DNA from: an uncultured Planctomycetaceae bacterium
Lineage (GTDB): Bacteria; Planctomycetota; Planctomycetia; Pirellulales; Pirellulaceae
Direction: 5' to 3'
Length of the DNA: 11,594 bases
Assembly (NCBI GenBank): GCA_903927685.1
Contig: CAIYOB010000467.1
Span: forward strand, 1-11,594
The notes below the pieces were generated by a model. It searched no databases. It was not told the DNA's origin and saw nothing but the letters and a program-made list of their open reading frames with translations. The position numbers and the translations under genes were made by a program. Below are positions 1 to 7,136 of the stretch, piece by piece. Each line of letters opens with the position of its first letter. Position 1 is the first letter of the stretch.

Positions 1-180
1 CTCCAACTCGGTGACGCAGTTGACCACGCCGGGGACCGCGGTTTCCGGTTGAGCGAGCTTCACGGAACGGAAGAGGACACCCTTGGCCAAGCGTTCCACT
101 TCCGCTCCGCGAGCGTCAACGCATAGGGCCAGTCCCAGCCAGCCAGCCGCCCACCACACGATCGGTTTCAGGGTTTCCAT
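1..180 (-). CDS. Secreted protein of unknown function, N-terminal 60 residues only
   Basis: The gene starts at ATG 180-178 and is still open at the window edge, so only 60 residues are visible. The start is supported by GGAGG four bases upstream (plus-strand positions 185-189). The product opens with a signal peptide: a short n-region (METLKP), a hydrophobic core rich in W, A, G and L, and a likely cleavage site near ARG-AE at residues 23-26. The visible mature part (EVERLAKGVLFRSVKLAQPE and onwards) shows no motif I recognise. Its first 13 bases overlap the end of the sulfatase gene in a different frame, which suggests translational coupling and a joint role in the same secreted pathway. Function cannot be assigned from this fragment. 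Confidence 0.75.
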   Translation of the reverse strand, partial: METLKPIVWWAAGWLGLALCVDARGAEVERLAKGVLFRSVKLAQPETAVPGVVNCVTELE

Positions 181-1622
181 CGTTCCTCCAACTTCTGTAC
201 GGCGTCTTCATAGCTCTGCAATTCCATCGCCCGCACGGCCGGATCTTCGGGAATCGCGCCCTGATCCGCCGTCTGGGTGATCCACCGATCCAACTCTGCC
301 CGGAGACGTTCTCGCGTGGCGCGGTGCTCGAAAACGTTGGCCAGGTTGTGCAGTTCGAACGGATCGTTCTCGAGGTCGTACAATTCCTCGGGCGGACGCG
401 AGGGGGCAAACATGCGGGCCTGCGCCGCATTCAGCCGGCCCTCGGCGTGAAGCTGCTTCAGGAGGGCGGGCAGCGGGTTGTACTGGTCGAATTCGATGTA
501 GCGGAACGGCTGGTAATAGGGCCGCTGCGGCTCGCAGTTGCGGATGAATTTGAATTGTCTGTCCCGGACGGTGCGTACGCGGTCCAGGGTTTCGTCGATC
601 CGATCCCGCGCGGTGAACAGATACTCGCGCGGCCGCGTTTGCGGTCCGAGGAACGGCTGGCCGTGCAAGTTGCTCGGTAGGGGCACGCCGGCCAGTGCGA
701 GCGTCGTGGCGGTCACGTCGATCAGGCTCACGAGTTCTTCGCTCACCGAACCCGCCGGCACGACGCCCGGCCAACGGACGATCAAGGGCACCTGGCAGCC
801 CTGCTCGTAGGCGTAGAACTTGCCGCGAAAATCATCGCGGCCGTTGTCGCCAAACCAGAAAACGAGGGTGTTATCTCGGAGCCCCTCTTTCTCCAGCAAG
901 TCGAGCACGACTCCGGTCTTCTGATCGAGCGTGGCCACGCTGTCCAGATAGCGGGCCCAGTCCTCGCGAACCATCGGATGGTCGGGCAGATAGGGAGGCA
1001 AACGAACTTGGGCCGGATCCGTCGGATCACGTCTCGCAGGTTCATAGACGCGGTGGGTCTCGAAGAAATTGACCTGGGCAAAGAACGGTTGCTGCTCCTT
1101 CAACAAGCCCCAGCGGTCGGTGTCGAACGGCTTGCCTTCGACCTGGAAATTCCAGTCGGTCTTGCCTCCACACTTCAGCGGAACGCCAACAGGAAAATGC
1201 CGGATGTTCGCGGTGTGGTAACCCGCGGGCCGGAGCCGATCCATGATCGTTTCGACGCCCGGCGTCAAGCGGTAGCCATCGGTGCGGTGGCTGCGATGGT
1301 GGTGAGCGCCAATGGCCGTTTGGTACATGCCCGTGATCAAGGCCGAGCGGGCCGCGGAGCAGACCGGCGCGGTGGAATAGGCGTGCCGGTAGAGCCGGCC
1401 TTCGGCAGCCAGGCGGTCGAGATTCGGCGTCCGGGCCGCGGGTACCTCGTAGCATCCCAGGTCGAGGCCGATGTCCTCGGCGATGATCCAAAGGACATTG
1501 GGCTTGTCGCCTGCCGACGCCGTGAGCGGGCTGGTGAACGTCAGCAAAGCTATGCAAAAGCGAATCCCACGCTCCAATTCAGTTTCGCGAACGCCTGACA
1601 GGTCCGGCCCTGCTTTCTTCAT
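168..1622 (-). CDS. Secreted type I (formylglycine) sulfatase
   Basis: This is a predicted 484-residue exported sulfatase of the alkaline-phosphatase-like fold, which would hydrolyse sulfate esters. Residues 20-37 form the signal peptide core, with an ASA cleavage site. The N-terminal metal site is PNVLWIIAEDIG (E49, D50), where most relatives have two Asp. The sulfatase signature is CSAARSALITG. C88 is the residue expected to be oxidised to formylglycine, and Ala replaces the usual Pro at +2, a known variation. The second metal motif is GDNG (D259, N260), followed by GKFYAYEQG and VPLIVRWPG. The tail ELYDLENDPFELHNL is typical of the family. The ATG at 1622 is preferred over a GTG at 1646 because GGAGG lies 10 bases before it. 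The natural substrate is not evident, but the neighbouring glycosidases suggest a sulfated polysaccharide. Confidence 0.93.
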   Translation of the reverse strand: MKKAGPDLSGVRETELERGIRFCIALLTFTSPLTASAGDKPNVLWIIAEDIGLDLGCYEVPAARTPNLDRLAAEGRLYRHAYSTAPVCSAARSALITGMYQTAIGAHHHRSHRTDGYRLTPGVETIMDRLRPAGYHTANIRHFPVGVPLKCGGKTDWNFQVEGKPFDTDRWGLLKEQQPFFAQVNFFETHRVYEPARRDPTDPAQVRLPPYLPDHPMVREDWARYLDSVATLDQKTGVVLDLLEKEGLRDNTLVFWFGDNGRDDFRGKFYAYEQGCQVPLIVRWPGVVPAGSVSEELVSLIDVTATTLALAGVPLPSNLHGQPFLGPQTRPREYLFTARDRIDETLDRVRTVRDRQFKFIRNCEPQRPYYQPFRYIEFDQYNPLPALLKQLHAEGRLNAAQARMFAPSRPPEELYDLENDPFELHNLANVFEHRATRERLRAELDRWITQTADQGAIPEDPAVRAMELQSYEDAVQKLEERWKP

Positions 1623-1632
1623 GATTGAAGTG

Positions 1633-1637
1633 CCTCC
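1633..1637 (-). promoter_or_regulatory. Shine-Dalgarno GGAGG of the sulfatase gene
   Basis: On the minus strand GGAGG lies 10 bases upstream of the ATG at 1622. The alternative GTG start at 1646 would place this site inside the coding region, so the site decides the start. Confidence 0.6.
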
Positions 1638-1713
1638 AACAGCCACGCAGCGAGTCTTCCCGCGCCCCCAGCGGCAAGTCCGCGGTCCGCAGACCAGCGC
1701 CCTCCGGGCAACA

Positions 1714-2119
1714 TCACGAGCTGATCACGATCAGGTAAACTGCCATCATGATCCCCAGGATCGCCAGAATCAAGGACACGGAAATCGCCAACATGGCCGT
1801 GCGGGGTGTGTAGTGCTGGCCGCGTTTTGGCTCGTTCCCCGAAGCGGAAATACTCCCACGAGGCCAGCAGGCTAACTGCGACGCCCAGGCCGATCAGGGC
1901 GGTCCCAATCCACAAAGACCAGCCGGTGCTGCGCTGATGGACGATCATGTGCTGGGCGGCAGCGATCTCGCGGAGAGACAACCCGAAGCGGGCCACCACG
2001 AAACCGAAGCCCAGCAATGCCAGGCCGGTCCTCATCTAGGCCAGGGGCGTCCGTTCGGCCGCGAAGCGGACCCGCGGGTCGTCGGGCGGCAGGCTGGGAG
2101 GTGCGGGCGGTGGATTCAT
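1714..2119 (-). pseudogene. DUF202 (YidH-like) membrane protein gene, broken by nonsense and frameshift
   Basis: Joined across two lesions, this reads as a complete DUF202 protein of about 134 residues with three membrane helices. It starts at ATG 2119, with an AAGGAA ribosome site just before it, and runs MNPPPAPPSLPPDDPRVRF to AAERTPLA. It then hits TAG at 2038-2036, where the family has the Trp of an A-W-I-R motif. In the same frame it resumes with RTGLALLGFGFVVARFGL and a second helix (LWIGTALIGLGVAVSLLA), through WEYFRFGERAK. At the AAAA run (plus-strand TTTT, 1825-1828) the frame breaks. Removing one A gives RGQHYTPRTAML, then a third helix (LAISVSLILAILGIMMAVYL), ending VISS at TGA 1716-1714. 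The L-to-P and I-to-M changes beside the nonsense codon suggest real decay. A sequencing error could explain the homopolymer lesion but not easily the first one. The function of DUF202 proteins is not established. Confidence 0.8.
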
Positions 2120-2151
2120 GGCATTTCCTTTCTTCGCCAAGCGAGCATGGT

Positions 2152-2556
2152 TCAGGCCACTTCCAGGCCCAGGATGGAGACATCGTCCTTGGGGCCCGAC
2201 ATGCCGCACCACTGCGCCACGGCCCGGAGCAGATTCTCCGTCGCCGTCCGCAGATCGTGGGAACGTTCTTCTCGCCAGACCGCGATCAAATGCTCCTTCG
2301 TGAATGACTCCAGTTCGCCGTTGAGCGTCTCCGGTACCCCATCGGAGTAGATGCACAAGCGATCGCCCCACGTCAATTTCAGCGTGCGCATTACGAGCAA
2401 CCGTCCCGACGCGAGTTCCTGACAAGGGCGCTGCAGACCGCGGTGACGGTGGCCGGTTCCGCCCATTTCGGCTCTGCGCTTGCGCCGCTGGCTGCCGGCG
2501 CCGCGGACGCGGCACGTCCGCATGCCCAGCGGGTATTGTGCTACTGCAGCGGCCAC
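2152..2556 (-). pseudogene. C-terminal fragment of a SpoIIE/PP2C-type serine phosphatase
   Basis: The last 78 residues (from about position 2388 to the stop at 2152) match the end of a SpoIIE-type PP2C phosphatase, the RsbU-like class that dephosphorylates anti-anti-sigma factors. The motifs are RTLKLTWGDRLCIYSDGVPE, containing the metal-ligand Asp of YSDG (residue 72 of this frame), and GPKDDVSILGLEV, containing the second Asp pair (124-125). The roughly 56 residues before this are Arg-rich and do not resemble the family. The catalytic N-terminal half (the first Asp motif and the AGHNP-like segment) is absent upstream, where the PQQ gene ends at 2675. It is therefore most likely a truncated, non-functional relic. 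It lies 32 bases before the broken DUF202 gene, so both may derive from one old gene set. A fused small protein is possible but unlikely. Confidence 0.65.
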
Positions 2557-2674
2557 GCCATGTCTATGAGATCGGCGAGCCCGAGGGAAAGCCCGTGACG
2601 ACGGGCCACTGGGACTTGAAGCCTTCCTGGTCCAAGTACCACGCGGCCGGCGCGGTAATTCCGGACGCTCCGCC
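2538..2674 (+). other. Orphan plus-strand coding-like stretch (possible gene remnant)
   Basis: From a GTG at 2538 the plus strand reads VLLQRPRHVYEIGEPEGKPV, then TTGHWDLKPSWSKYHAAGAV, then IPDAPPQPPS. This has protein-like composition, with aromatic, charged and Gly-Pro turn residues, unlike the Arg/Ala/Pro-rich shadows around it. It has no convincing ribosome site. Its frame runs on into the antisense of the PQQ gene, which ends at 2675, so it has no natural 3' end. I do not recognise the family. It could be the C-terminal remnant of an exported enzyme truncated by a rearrangement, or a chance reading. Confidence 0.25.
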
Positions 2675-4087
2675 TCAGCCGCCGTCGCGTTTCGCCAGCC
2701 GAACGTCCTGGCCCGCGGGATCCGCCGCGGTAGGCCGCAGATCCAGGCACCGCAGCTCCTCTTCGTTGCGCAGGTACAGCAGGCCTCCGCTCAGCGCGGG
2801 CGCGGAGAAACACCGGCCCGCCAGCAGACCGGCCGTGGTCTGCGACACGGGCTGGCAGCCCCGGGGGCTGACGGCGACCGACGCCAGCCGGCCCCGCTCG
2901 TCAAACAGGATCAGCCGGTCGCCCACGGCAATCGAGGCGGCGTTCCGCAAGCGGGATTTCCAGCGCCACATCAAGCGGCCGGTCTCCATCTGCACGCACC
3001 GCAGGCCGCCGCCGATCGTGCCGAATCCATACACGTAGCCGTCCCGGCAGACGAGGTTGTTGTAGTGGCTGTCCAGCACCTGCTTGTGGCCCCGCCACAG
3101 TTCCTGATAGCTGCCGTCGGACCGCACGCGGACGCACAGGCTGCCCACTTGATAGCCGCTGACCAACACGAGGTCGCCGCACACGACCGGCGAGCTGGCG
3201 TTGATCGTGTCCGGATGGTGGGCTCGAAAGGGGATCTGCCACCACACGCGTCCGCTGGCCGGATCCAGGGCCACAAGGTGCTCGTAGGTCCAGACGAAAA
3301 CGAAGCGGCGGCCGTGCAGCGTGGCCGCCGCGGGCGTAGCGCAGCTTGCCCCATCCGCGGTAGCTGTCCACAGCGTGTCGCCCGTGTGCTTGTTCAGAGC
3401 CACGATCCCGGCAGTGCTTGGCCGCCCCCCGACGTTCACGATCAGCCGGTCCCCGTCCAGCAGCGGGCTGGAGCTGACTGGGAACATCCCCGGTTCGACC
3501 TGGTACTCGGCGTTCAGCGACCGGGACCAGCACGGCACACCGCGATGCAGGTCCAGGCAGTGCAGGCGGCCTTCCGCGCCCCAGGCGTACACGTGGTCGC
3601 GATCGAGCGCCGGCGTACTGTAAGGCCCGTCGGAGTAGTTCACTCGAGCGCGGTAGGCGGTGGGATAACGAAAGGTCCACCGCGTCCGGCCGGAGTCCGC
3701 CCGGGCGCCCTCAATCACCTCGACGTCGCCGTCGCGATAGAACAGCACCAGCATGCCGCTGCCCACCACCGGCGCGGCATATCCGGTCCCCAGGGGACGA
3801 GACCAACGCACGGGCGGCCCCGCGTCGGGCCACTGGGCCAGCACATTCGTCTCCCGCGACACGCCGTTGTGATCCGGCCCGAAGAGCCCGGGCCAGCCCG
3901 CGGACCCAGCGCTGCCCTCGCGGTCTCCCGGCGGGGCGGGCGGAGAAGAAGACGTCACACCGCGCCCGATCGCCACGCCACGTTCGGCCGTCGCTGCCGA
4001 AGGGCGGTTACAACCGGCGCTGGCGACCACCAGGCCGCTCAGCAGCGGCCCCCAGAGACTGACCGTGGATGAGACGCGTCGGTGCAT
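2675..4087 (-). CDS. PQQ-like beta-propeller lipoprotein
   Basis: This is a predicted 470-residue lipoprotein. Residues 5-26 form a lipoprotein signal with lipobox SAGC, C26 being the lipidated Cys. A Ser/Pro/Gly-rich linker follows to about residue 63. The rest is a PQQ_2/BamB-like propeller, opening with WPGLFGPDHNGVSRE and PVRWSRPLGTGYAAPVV. Blades show repeated motifs of the form sG.t.W and l.ALd..tG...W, such as GIVALNKHTGDTLW and LVALDPASGRVWW. Such proteins are common in planctomycetes and are mostly binding or scaffold proteins. No quinoprotein dehydrogenase active site is apparent, so enzymatic activity is not assumed. The ATG at 4087 is chosen because it places the signal peptide at the very N-terminus; an upstream in-frame start (4207) would add 40 Arg/Ala/Gly-rich residues. 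It is transcribed divergently from the carbohydrate-enzyme cluster. Confidence 0.9.
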   Translation of the reverse strand: MHRRVSSTVSLWGPLLSGLVVASAGCNRPSAATAERGVAIGRGVTSSSPPAPPGDREGSAGSAGWPGLFGPDHNGVSRETNVLAQWPDAGPPVRWSRPLGTGYAAPVVGSGMLVLFYRDGDVEVIEGARADSGRTRWTFRYPTAYRARVNYSDGPYSTPALDRDHVYAWGAEGRLHCLDLHRGVPCWSRSLNAEYQVEPGMFPVSSSPLLDGDRLIVNVGGRPSTAGIVALNKHTGDTLWTATADGASCATPAAATLHGRRFVFVWTYEHLVALDPASGRVWWQIPFRAHHPDTINASSPVVCGDLVLVSGYQVGSLCVRVRSDGSYQELWRGHKQVLDSHYNNLVCRDGYVYGFGTIGGGLRCVQMETGRLMWRWKSRLRNAASIAVGDRLILFDERGRLASVAVSPRGCQPVSQTTAGLLAGRCFSAPALSGGLLYLRNEEELRCLDLRPTAADPAGQDVRLAKRDGG

Positions 4088-4196
4088 GTGCCTCGGTTGC
4101 CGGCGGGCCCCCACAGCCGGTCCCTCTCCGCCGCGTTCGAGGAGACGTCCCCGAGCCGGACTCGCGCGGCGGGCAGCGGTTGAACAGGCCGTCAAG

Positions 4197-4224
4197 AGTC
4201 TATCCACAACGGGTCCGGCGTCAA
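4197..4224 (-). promoter_or_regulatory. Possible sigma-70 promoter for the PQQ lipoprotein gene
   Basis: On the minus strand there is TTGACG (4224-4219), a 16-base spacer, then TAGACT (4202-4197), which matches TATAAT at four of six positions. Transcription would start near 4190, about 100 bases before the ATG at 4087. The match is moderate, and planctomycete promoter rules are poorly defined. Confidence 0.3.
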
Positions 4225-4532
4225 CGAATCACCGTACGTCGGCGGCGCGAATTAACCAAAGGTTCACACAATCCGCGAGTCTGCGGCAGCGAATGCCCCC
4301 ACGGCTGCGGCGGCAGGTCACCTTCCCAGACCGCCGGGTAGAGCAACGGGAGGCCGTCGGCCGCGGGCATCACGACACGTCAAACCCTGTGGTACGCTCC
4401 GCCGTTCCACATCGACAGCGGCTCCGTGCTCTGGGAGTCCGTCCAGGACAAACGCGGACCGCGGACTCGCCGCGCGCCGAGCGGAGATGACTCGATTGCA
4501 CCAGTCATCTCGTGTTCCACCCGCAGCATCGA

Positions 4533-4538
4533 TATAAT
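4533..4538 (+). promoter_or_regulatory. Consensus -10 box (TATAAT) upstream of the glycosidase gene
   Basis: A perfect TATAAT sits 29 bases before the ATG at 4568, in otherwise GC-rich DNA. It implies a transcription start near 4545 and a leader of about 23 bases. No good -35 lies 15-18 bases upstream; the nearest similar hexamer, TTGCAC at 4496-4501, is 31 bases away. The promoter may depend on an activator or another sigma factor. Confidence 0.45.
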
Positions 4539-4553
4539 CGCTCGCTGAAAGAG

Positions 4554-4560
4554 AAGGGAG
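4554..4560 (+). promoter_or_regulatory. Shine-Dalgarno AAGGGAG of the GHL6-like glycosidase gene
   Basis: AAGGGAG lies seven bases before ATG 4568 and supports that start, which also places the signal peptide at the N-terminus. Confidence 0.55.
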
Positions 4561-4567
4561 AGACTTC

Positions 4568-6457
4568 ATGAAGACACGAGAGGCTTGCGTTCTGTTGGCG
4601 TTGTTGATCCAACTGGGATTCGCCTGCGGCACGCGGAGTTGGGCCGCCGAGCCGGCCGGTCAGCCGCCGTCGAACTGGTATGCCCGCAGCTTCTATCTGC
4701 TGCACCTGGACCATCACACGACGGCCAGGATGGAGGTCGGACGCGACGCCGACTTGACGGAGACCGTTCGGCTGCTTTCGCTCTCCAAGCCTGACGTCAT
4801 CCAGATTCATGCCAAGGGCAATCCCGGCTGGACCACCTATCCCACGAAGATCGGCTACACGCCGCCCAAGCTGTCCAACGACGTGCTGCAGGCGTGGATG
4901 GATGCGGCTCGCGACCAGGGCTGTGTCTTCTCCGCCTACTACAACATCGGCCGGGATGGCGAACTCATGAAACGCCATCCCGAGTGGAATCGAATCAAGC
5001 CCGATGGAACGTTGCGCGACCGGGCGTTGTGCTATCACTCCGGAGTGGCCGAAGGGTATCTGTGGCCGATGATCGACGAGATCATGGACCGTTATCATCC
5101 GGCCGGATTCTGGTTCGACGGGTCCTGTTTCACCGTCGCCAATTGCTACTGCGCCAAATGCCGCGAGCGATTTCGGCGCGAACAGGGAATGGAGGCGCCG
5201 ACATCGGCCCAACGGCCGGGCTGGATCGCCTACAAGGAGCTGCAGCGGGAAATCTACCGCGAATTCGTCCGCGACACGGCCGCGCGCATCAAGCAACGCG
5301 ATCCCGCCTGCCTGGTCGCCTTCAACTGGGCCTACTCGCTCCGCATGCCCGAGGATCCGCCGGCGGGTGTGGACTACCTGACCGGAGACCACGCCACGCG
5401 GCCGGACGATCTTGCGCCCGACGCCATCTGGTACGATGGCCAGGACCGCCCGTTCGACCTGATGACGACGGTCTTTGTTCAGGACCAAGGGCAGCGGCTG
5501 CCCAAGCCCGGGCCGCAGATTCAGCAGGAGATGGGCCTGATCCTCGCCCACGGCGGACGGTACTTTGCCTGGGATACGCCCACGGACGGCAGCGGTCTGG
5601 TTGCCGAACGCCACGAGATGCTGGGAAAGGTCGTCGCTCCCTTCCTGCGGTCGCGCCAGGCCTGGTGCCTCGACAGCCGCCGACTGCCGGATGTCTCGCT
5701 GTTTCACGGCGCGGCCGCCCATTATGCCGCCAGCGCCGACAATGCCGTCGTATTCCCCCGCCAGAACCCGCCCCTGCTGACCGCATGCGATCGACTTCGC
5801 CGGCTGCACCTGAGTCCGGAAATGATCTCGGATCACCGGCTTGAGTCGGGTGAGGTGCGCGGCCAACTGTTGATCCTGGAGGACGTGGCGGAATTGACGG
5901 GCGCTAACCGCCAAGCCCTGCGGCGCTATGTCGAAAGTGGCGGCCGAGTGCTGTTGACCGGCAAGGCCATCTCGGCCGCACGGTTGGTCGATGTGGGCGG
6001 CAAATCCGGGCTGGTGCAGGAGCGACTAGGGCGCGGCGACGTGTTCTGCCTCCAGCAGCCCTTGTTTGGCACGCCGGAGGACGCCGCCGTGCCGGCCGAC
6101 CCAGCCGCGATCCTGCAGCGGATCCTGCCTCCGGCTCAACGGCTGGTCGTCGCCGAAGCGCCCGAGACGGTGGAACTCGTCCTGCGGGAGAAGGGGAATG
6201 CGAAGGTCCTGCACCTGGTGAACATTGCCTCAGGCAAACGGGAGGTCGACCCGAAGACCCCCGATTTCATCAATCTGCGCATCACGGAGTTGCCGCCGGC
6301 CCCAGAGTCCCGGATTGCGCTGCGTCTGCCCGCGCGGCCGGTCAAGATTACGCTCGAACCACAGGGTCAAGCGTGCGACAGCTGGACCTGGAGCGAGGGG
6401 CTTCTGCACTTGACGGTGCCCGCCTTCGCTGTCCATCAGATGGTCGTGATTCAGTGA
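4568..6457 (+). CDS. Secreted GHL6-like glycoside hydrolase with GH42-like middle domain
   Basis: This is a 629-residue exported protein. Residues 1-27 form a signal peptide with a cleavage site near SWAA-E. Residues 40 to about 370 look like the TIM barrel of the hypothetical glycosyl hydrolase 6/alpha-amylase-like group: VIQIHAKGNPGWTTYPTKIG (77-96), AYYNIGRD (123-130), HPEW (137-140), then CYHSG and FWFDG (181-185). D184 is the likely nucleophile by analogy with the WFD of alpha-L-fucosidase-like barrels. A Cys cluster C193-Y-C195-A-K-C198 follows and could bind metal. Residues 375-470 resemble a GH42 trimerisation (GATase-like) domain ending YVESGGRVLLTG (454-465). The C-terminal part (about 540-629) looks like a beta-sandwich. 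The substrate is unknown. The gene is first of a plus-strand cluster of secreted carbohydrate enzymes and has its own -10 box. Confidence is good for the fold, low for the specificity. Confidence 0.85.
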   Translation: MKTREACVLLALLIQLGFACGTRSWAAEPAGQPPSNWYARSFYLLHLDHHTTARMEVGRDADLTETVRLLSLSKPDVIQIHAKGNPGWTTYPTKIGYTPPKLSNDVLQAWMDAARDQGCVFSAYYNIGRDGELMKRHPEWNRIKPDGTLRDRALCYHSGVAEGYLWPMIDEIMDRYHPAGFWFDGSCFTVANCYCAKCRERFRREQGMEAPTSAQRPGWIAYKELQREIYREFVRDTAARIKQRDPACLVAFNWAYSLRMPEDPPAGVDYLTGDHATRPDDLAPDAIWYDGQDRPFDLMTTVFVQDQGQRLPKPGPQIQQEMGLILAHGGRYFAWDTPTDGSGLVAERHEMLGKVVAPFLRSRQAWCLDSRRLPDVSLFHGAAAHYAASADNAVVFPRQNPPLLTACDRLRRLHLSPEMISDHRLESGEVRGQLLILEDVAELTGANRQALRRYVESGGRVLLTGKAISAARLVDVGGKSGLVQERLGRGDVFCLQQPLFGTPEDAAVPADPAAILQRILPPAQRLVVAEAPETVELVLREKGNAKVLHLVNIASGKREVDPKTPDFINLRITELPPAPESRIALRLPARPVKITLEPQGQACDSWTWSEGLLHLTVPAFAVHQMVVIQ

Positions 6458-6674
6458 TGATCCGCGAGGTCCGGCCGGCCGTCCACGAGATGTCCGATCG
6501 TGTCGCCTTCCAGCGAATCGACCTGGGTAGGGCACCCGGAGTAGTCGTAGCTACACGGTCGCATCCGCATCCGCCAATCCCTGGCGAATGGCTTCCAGGT
6601 TCTTAACCGCTCCGCGTCGTACTGACGAGGAAAAGCTGTGGCAATCCGCAAACACCTATCAGGAGTTAGTCGAA
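6458..6674 (+). other. Gap between glycosidase and small secreted protein genes
   Basis: This gap of 217 bases has no clear terminator or promoter. An ATG (6457-6459) overlaps the glycosidase stop as TGATG and opens a 49-codon frame ending at TAA 6606 (MIREVRPAVHEMSDRVAFQR, and so on). It resembles no family I know, so it is noted only. A small inverted repeat, CGCCA-ATCCC-TGGCG, occupies roughly 6571-6585 and is not followed by a T run. Confidence 0.35.
6661..6665 (+). promoter_or_regulatory. Shine-Dalgarno AGGAG deciding the start at 6675
   Basis: AGGAG is nine bases before ATG 6675. The upstream in-frame ATG at 6588 has no comparable site and would add 29 poorly hydrophobic residues ahead of an already long n-region. 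Confidence 0.5.
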
Positions 6675-7136
6675 ATGCCGGCCCCGCTCATTGATCAGCC
6701 GCTACCGATTCGCGTCGGCGCGGTGGTTGTGACACCCAGAAAGAACCCGCCATCCCGTCACCACGCGTGGTTCCGTCTCGTTCTCGGCCTGGCCTGCCTA
6801 TCCGCCGGGTCCGGTTTCCCGACCGCTGCCCTTGCCGCCCCCAAGCCGCTCAACGAGTGGTTCCTGGCCGACATGCTCCGGACCCCCGAGAATACGACCC
6901 CGGCGACCGCCGTGCGCGACACGCTCGGGCCCACCTTCGAGTGGATCCTGGCCGTTTCGGTTCCGCTGGAAAAGCTTCCGCAGGTTCCCGAGCACCGGCT
7001 TGCCGGCGTCATCGTCCGCAGCGACGTGCCTGTCGTGGTGGACCAGGTACGCCGCTACTGGTTCCGCGAGCACGTCGCCCCGGCCGGCACCTGGATCGTC
7101 ACCGGATACCCGGTTGGCGATCTCGATCTGCCCTGA
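6675..7136 (+). CDS. Small secreted protein, possibly sensory-rhodopsin-transducer-like; frame may continue beyond its stop
   Basis: The frame encodes 153 residues to TGA 7134-7136. An unusually long n-region (about 37 residues with Arg/Lys/His) precedes a hydrophobic core and an AALA-A cleavage site (residues 51-55). The mature part LNEWFLADML, then IVRSDVPVVVDQVRRYWF, then GTWIVTGYP loosely recalls the ASRT (sensory rhodopsin transducer) beta-barrel family, where a SDVPVVVQ-like strand is conserved. That link is from memory and weak. The reading ends at GDLDLP-stop in the context CTG CCC TGA, while the +1 frame continues EGNVAILPRGGGRGKKAF for 42 codons. The family seems not to end at LP, so the natural product may be about 195 residues. 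Function is unknown. It lies between two carbohydrate enzymes. Confidence 0.6.
   Translation: MPAPLIDQPLPIRVGAVVVTPRKNPPSRHHAWFRLVLGLACLSAGSGFPTAALAAPKPLNEWFLADMLRTPENTTPATAVRDTLGPTFEWILAVSVPLEKLPQVPEHRLAGVIVRSDVPVVVDQVRRYWFREHVAPAGTWIVTGYPVGDLDLP

Larger units (their letters stand above)
4088..4567. other. Divergent intergenic region between the PQQ lipoprotein and the glycosidase cluster
   Basis: This 480-base gap separates the two oppositely directed transcription units and should hold both promoters. Candidate promoter elements are listed separately. I found no gene with a ribosome site and a plausible protein. One short plus-strand reading near 4372-4440 (QTLWYAPPFHIDSGSVLWES) looks protein-like but lacks a start and sits directly after a stop, so it is not called as a gene. 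Confidence 0.6.

Noticed and set aside
978..1598. 206-codon plus-strand open frame opposite the sulfatase
   Set aside because: Antisense of the sulfatase catalytic core, with no domain of its own.
3065..4072. 335-codon plus-strand open frame opposite the PQQ lipoprotein gene
   Set aside because: Shadow frame. Repeated propeller motifs on the minus strand explain the region.
4505..5914. 469-codon minus-strand open frame opposite the GHL6-like gene
   Set aside because: It is the antisense of a gene with clear domain motifs and signal peptide. Its protein is rich in Arg, Gly, Val and His with no recognisable motif, as expected from high-GC shadow frames.
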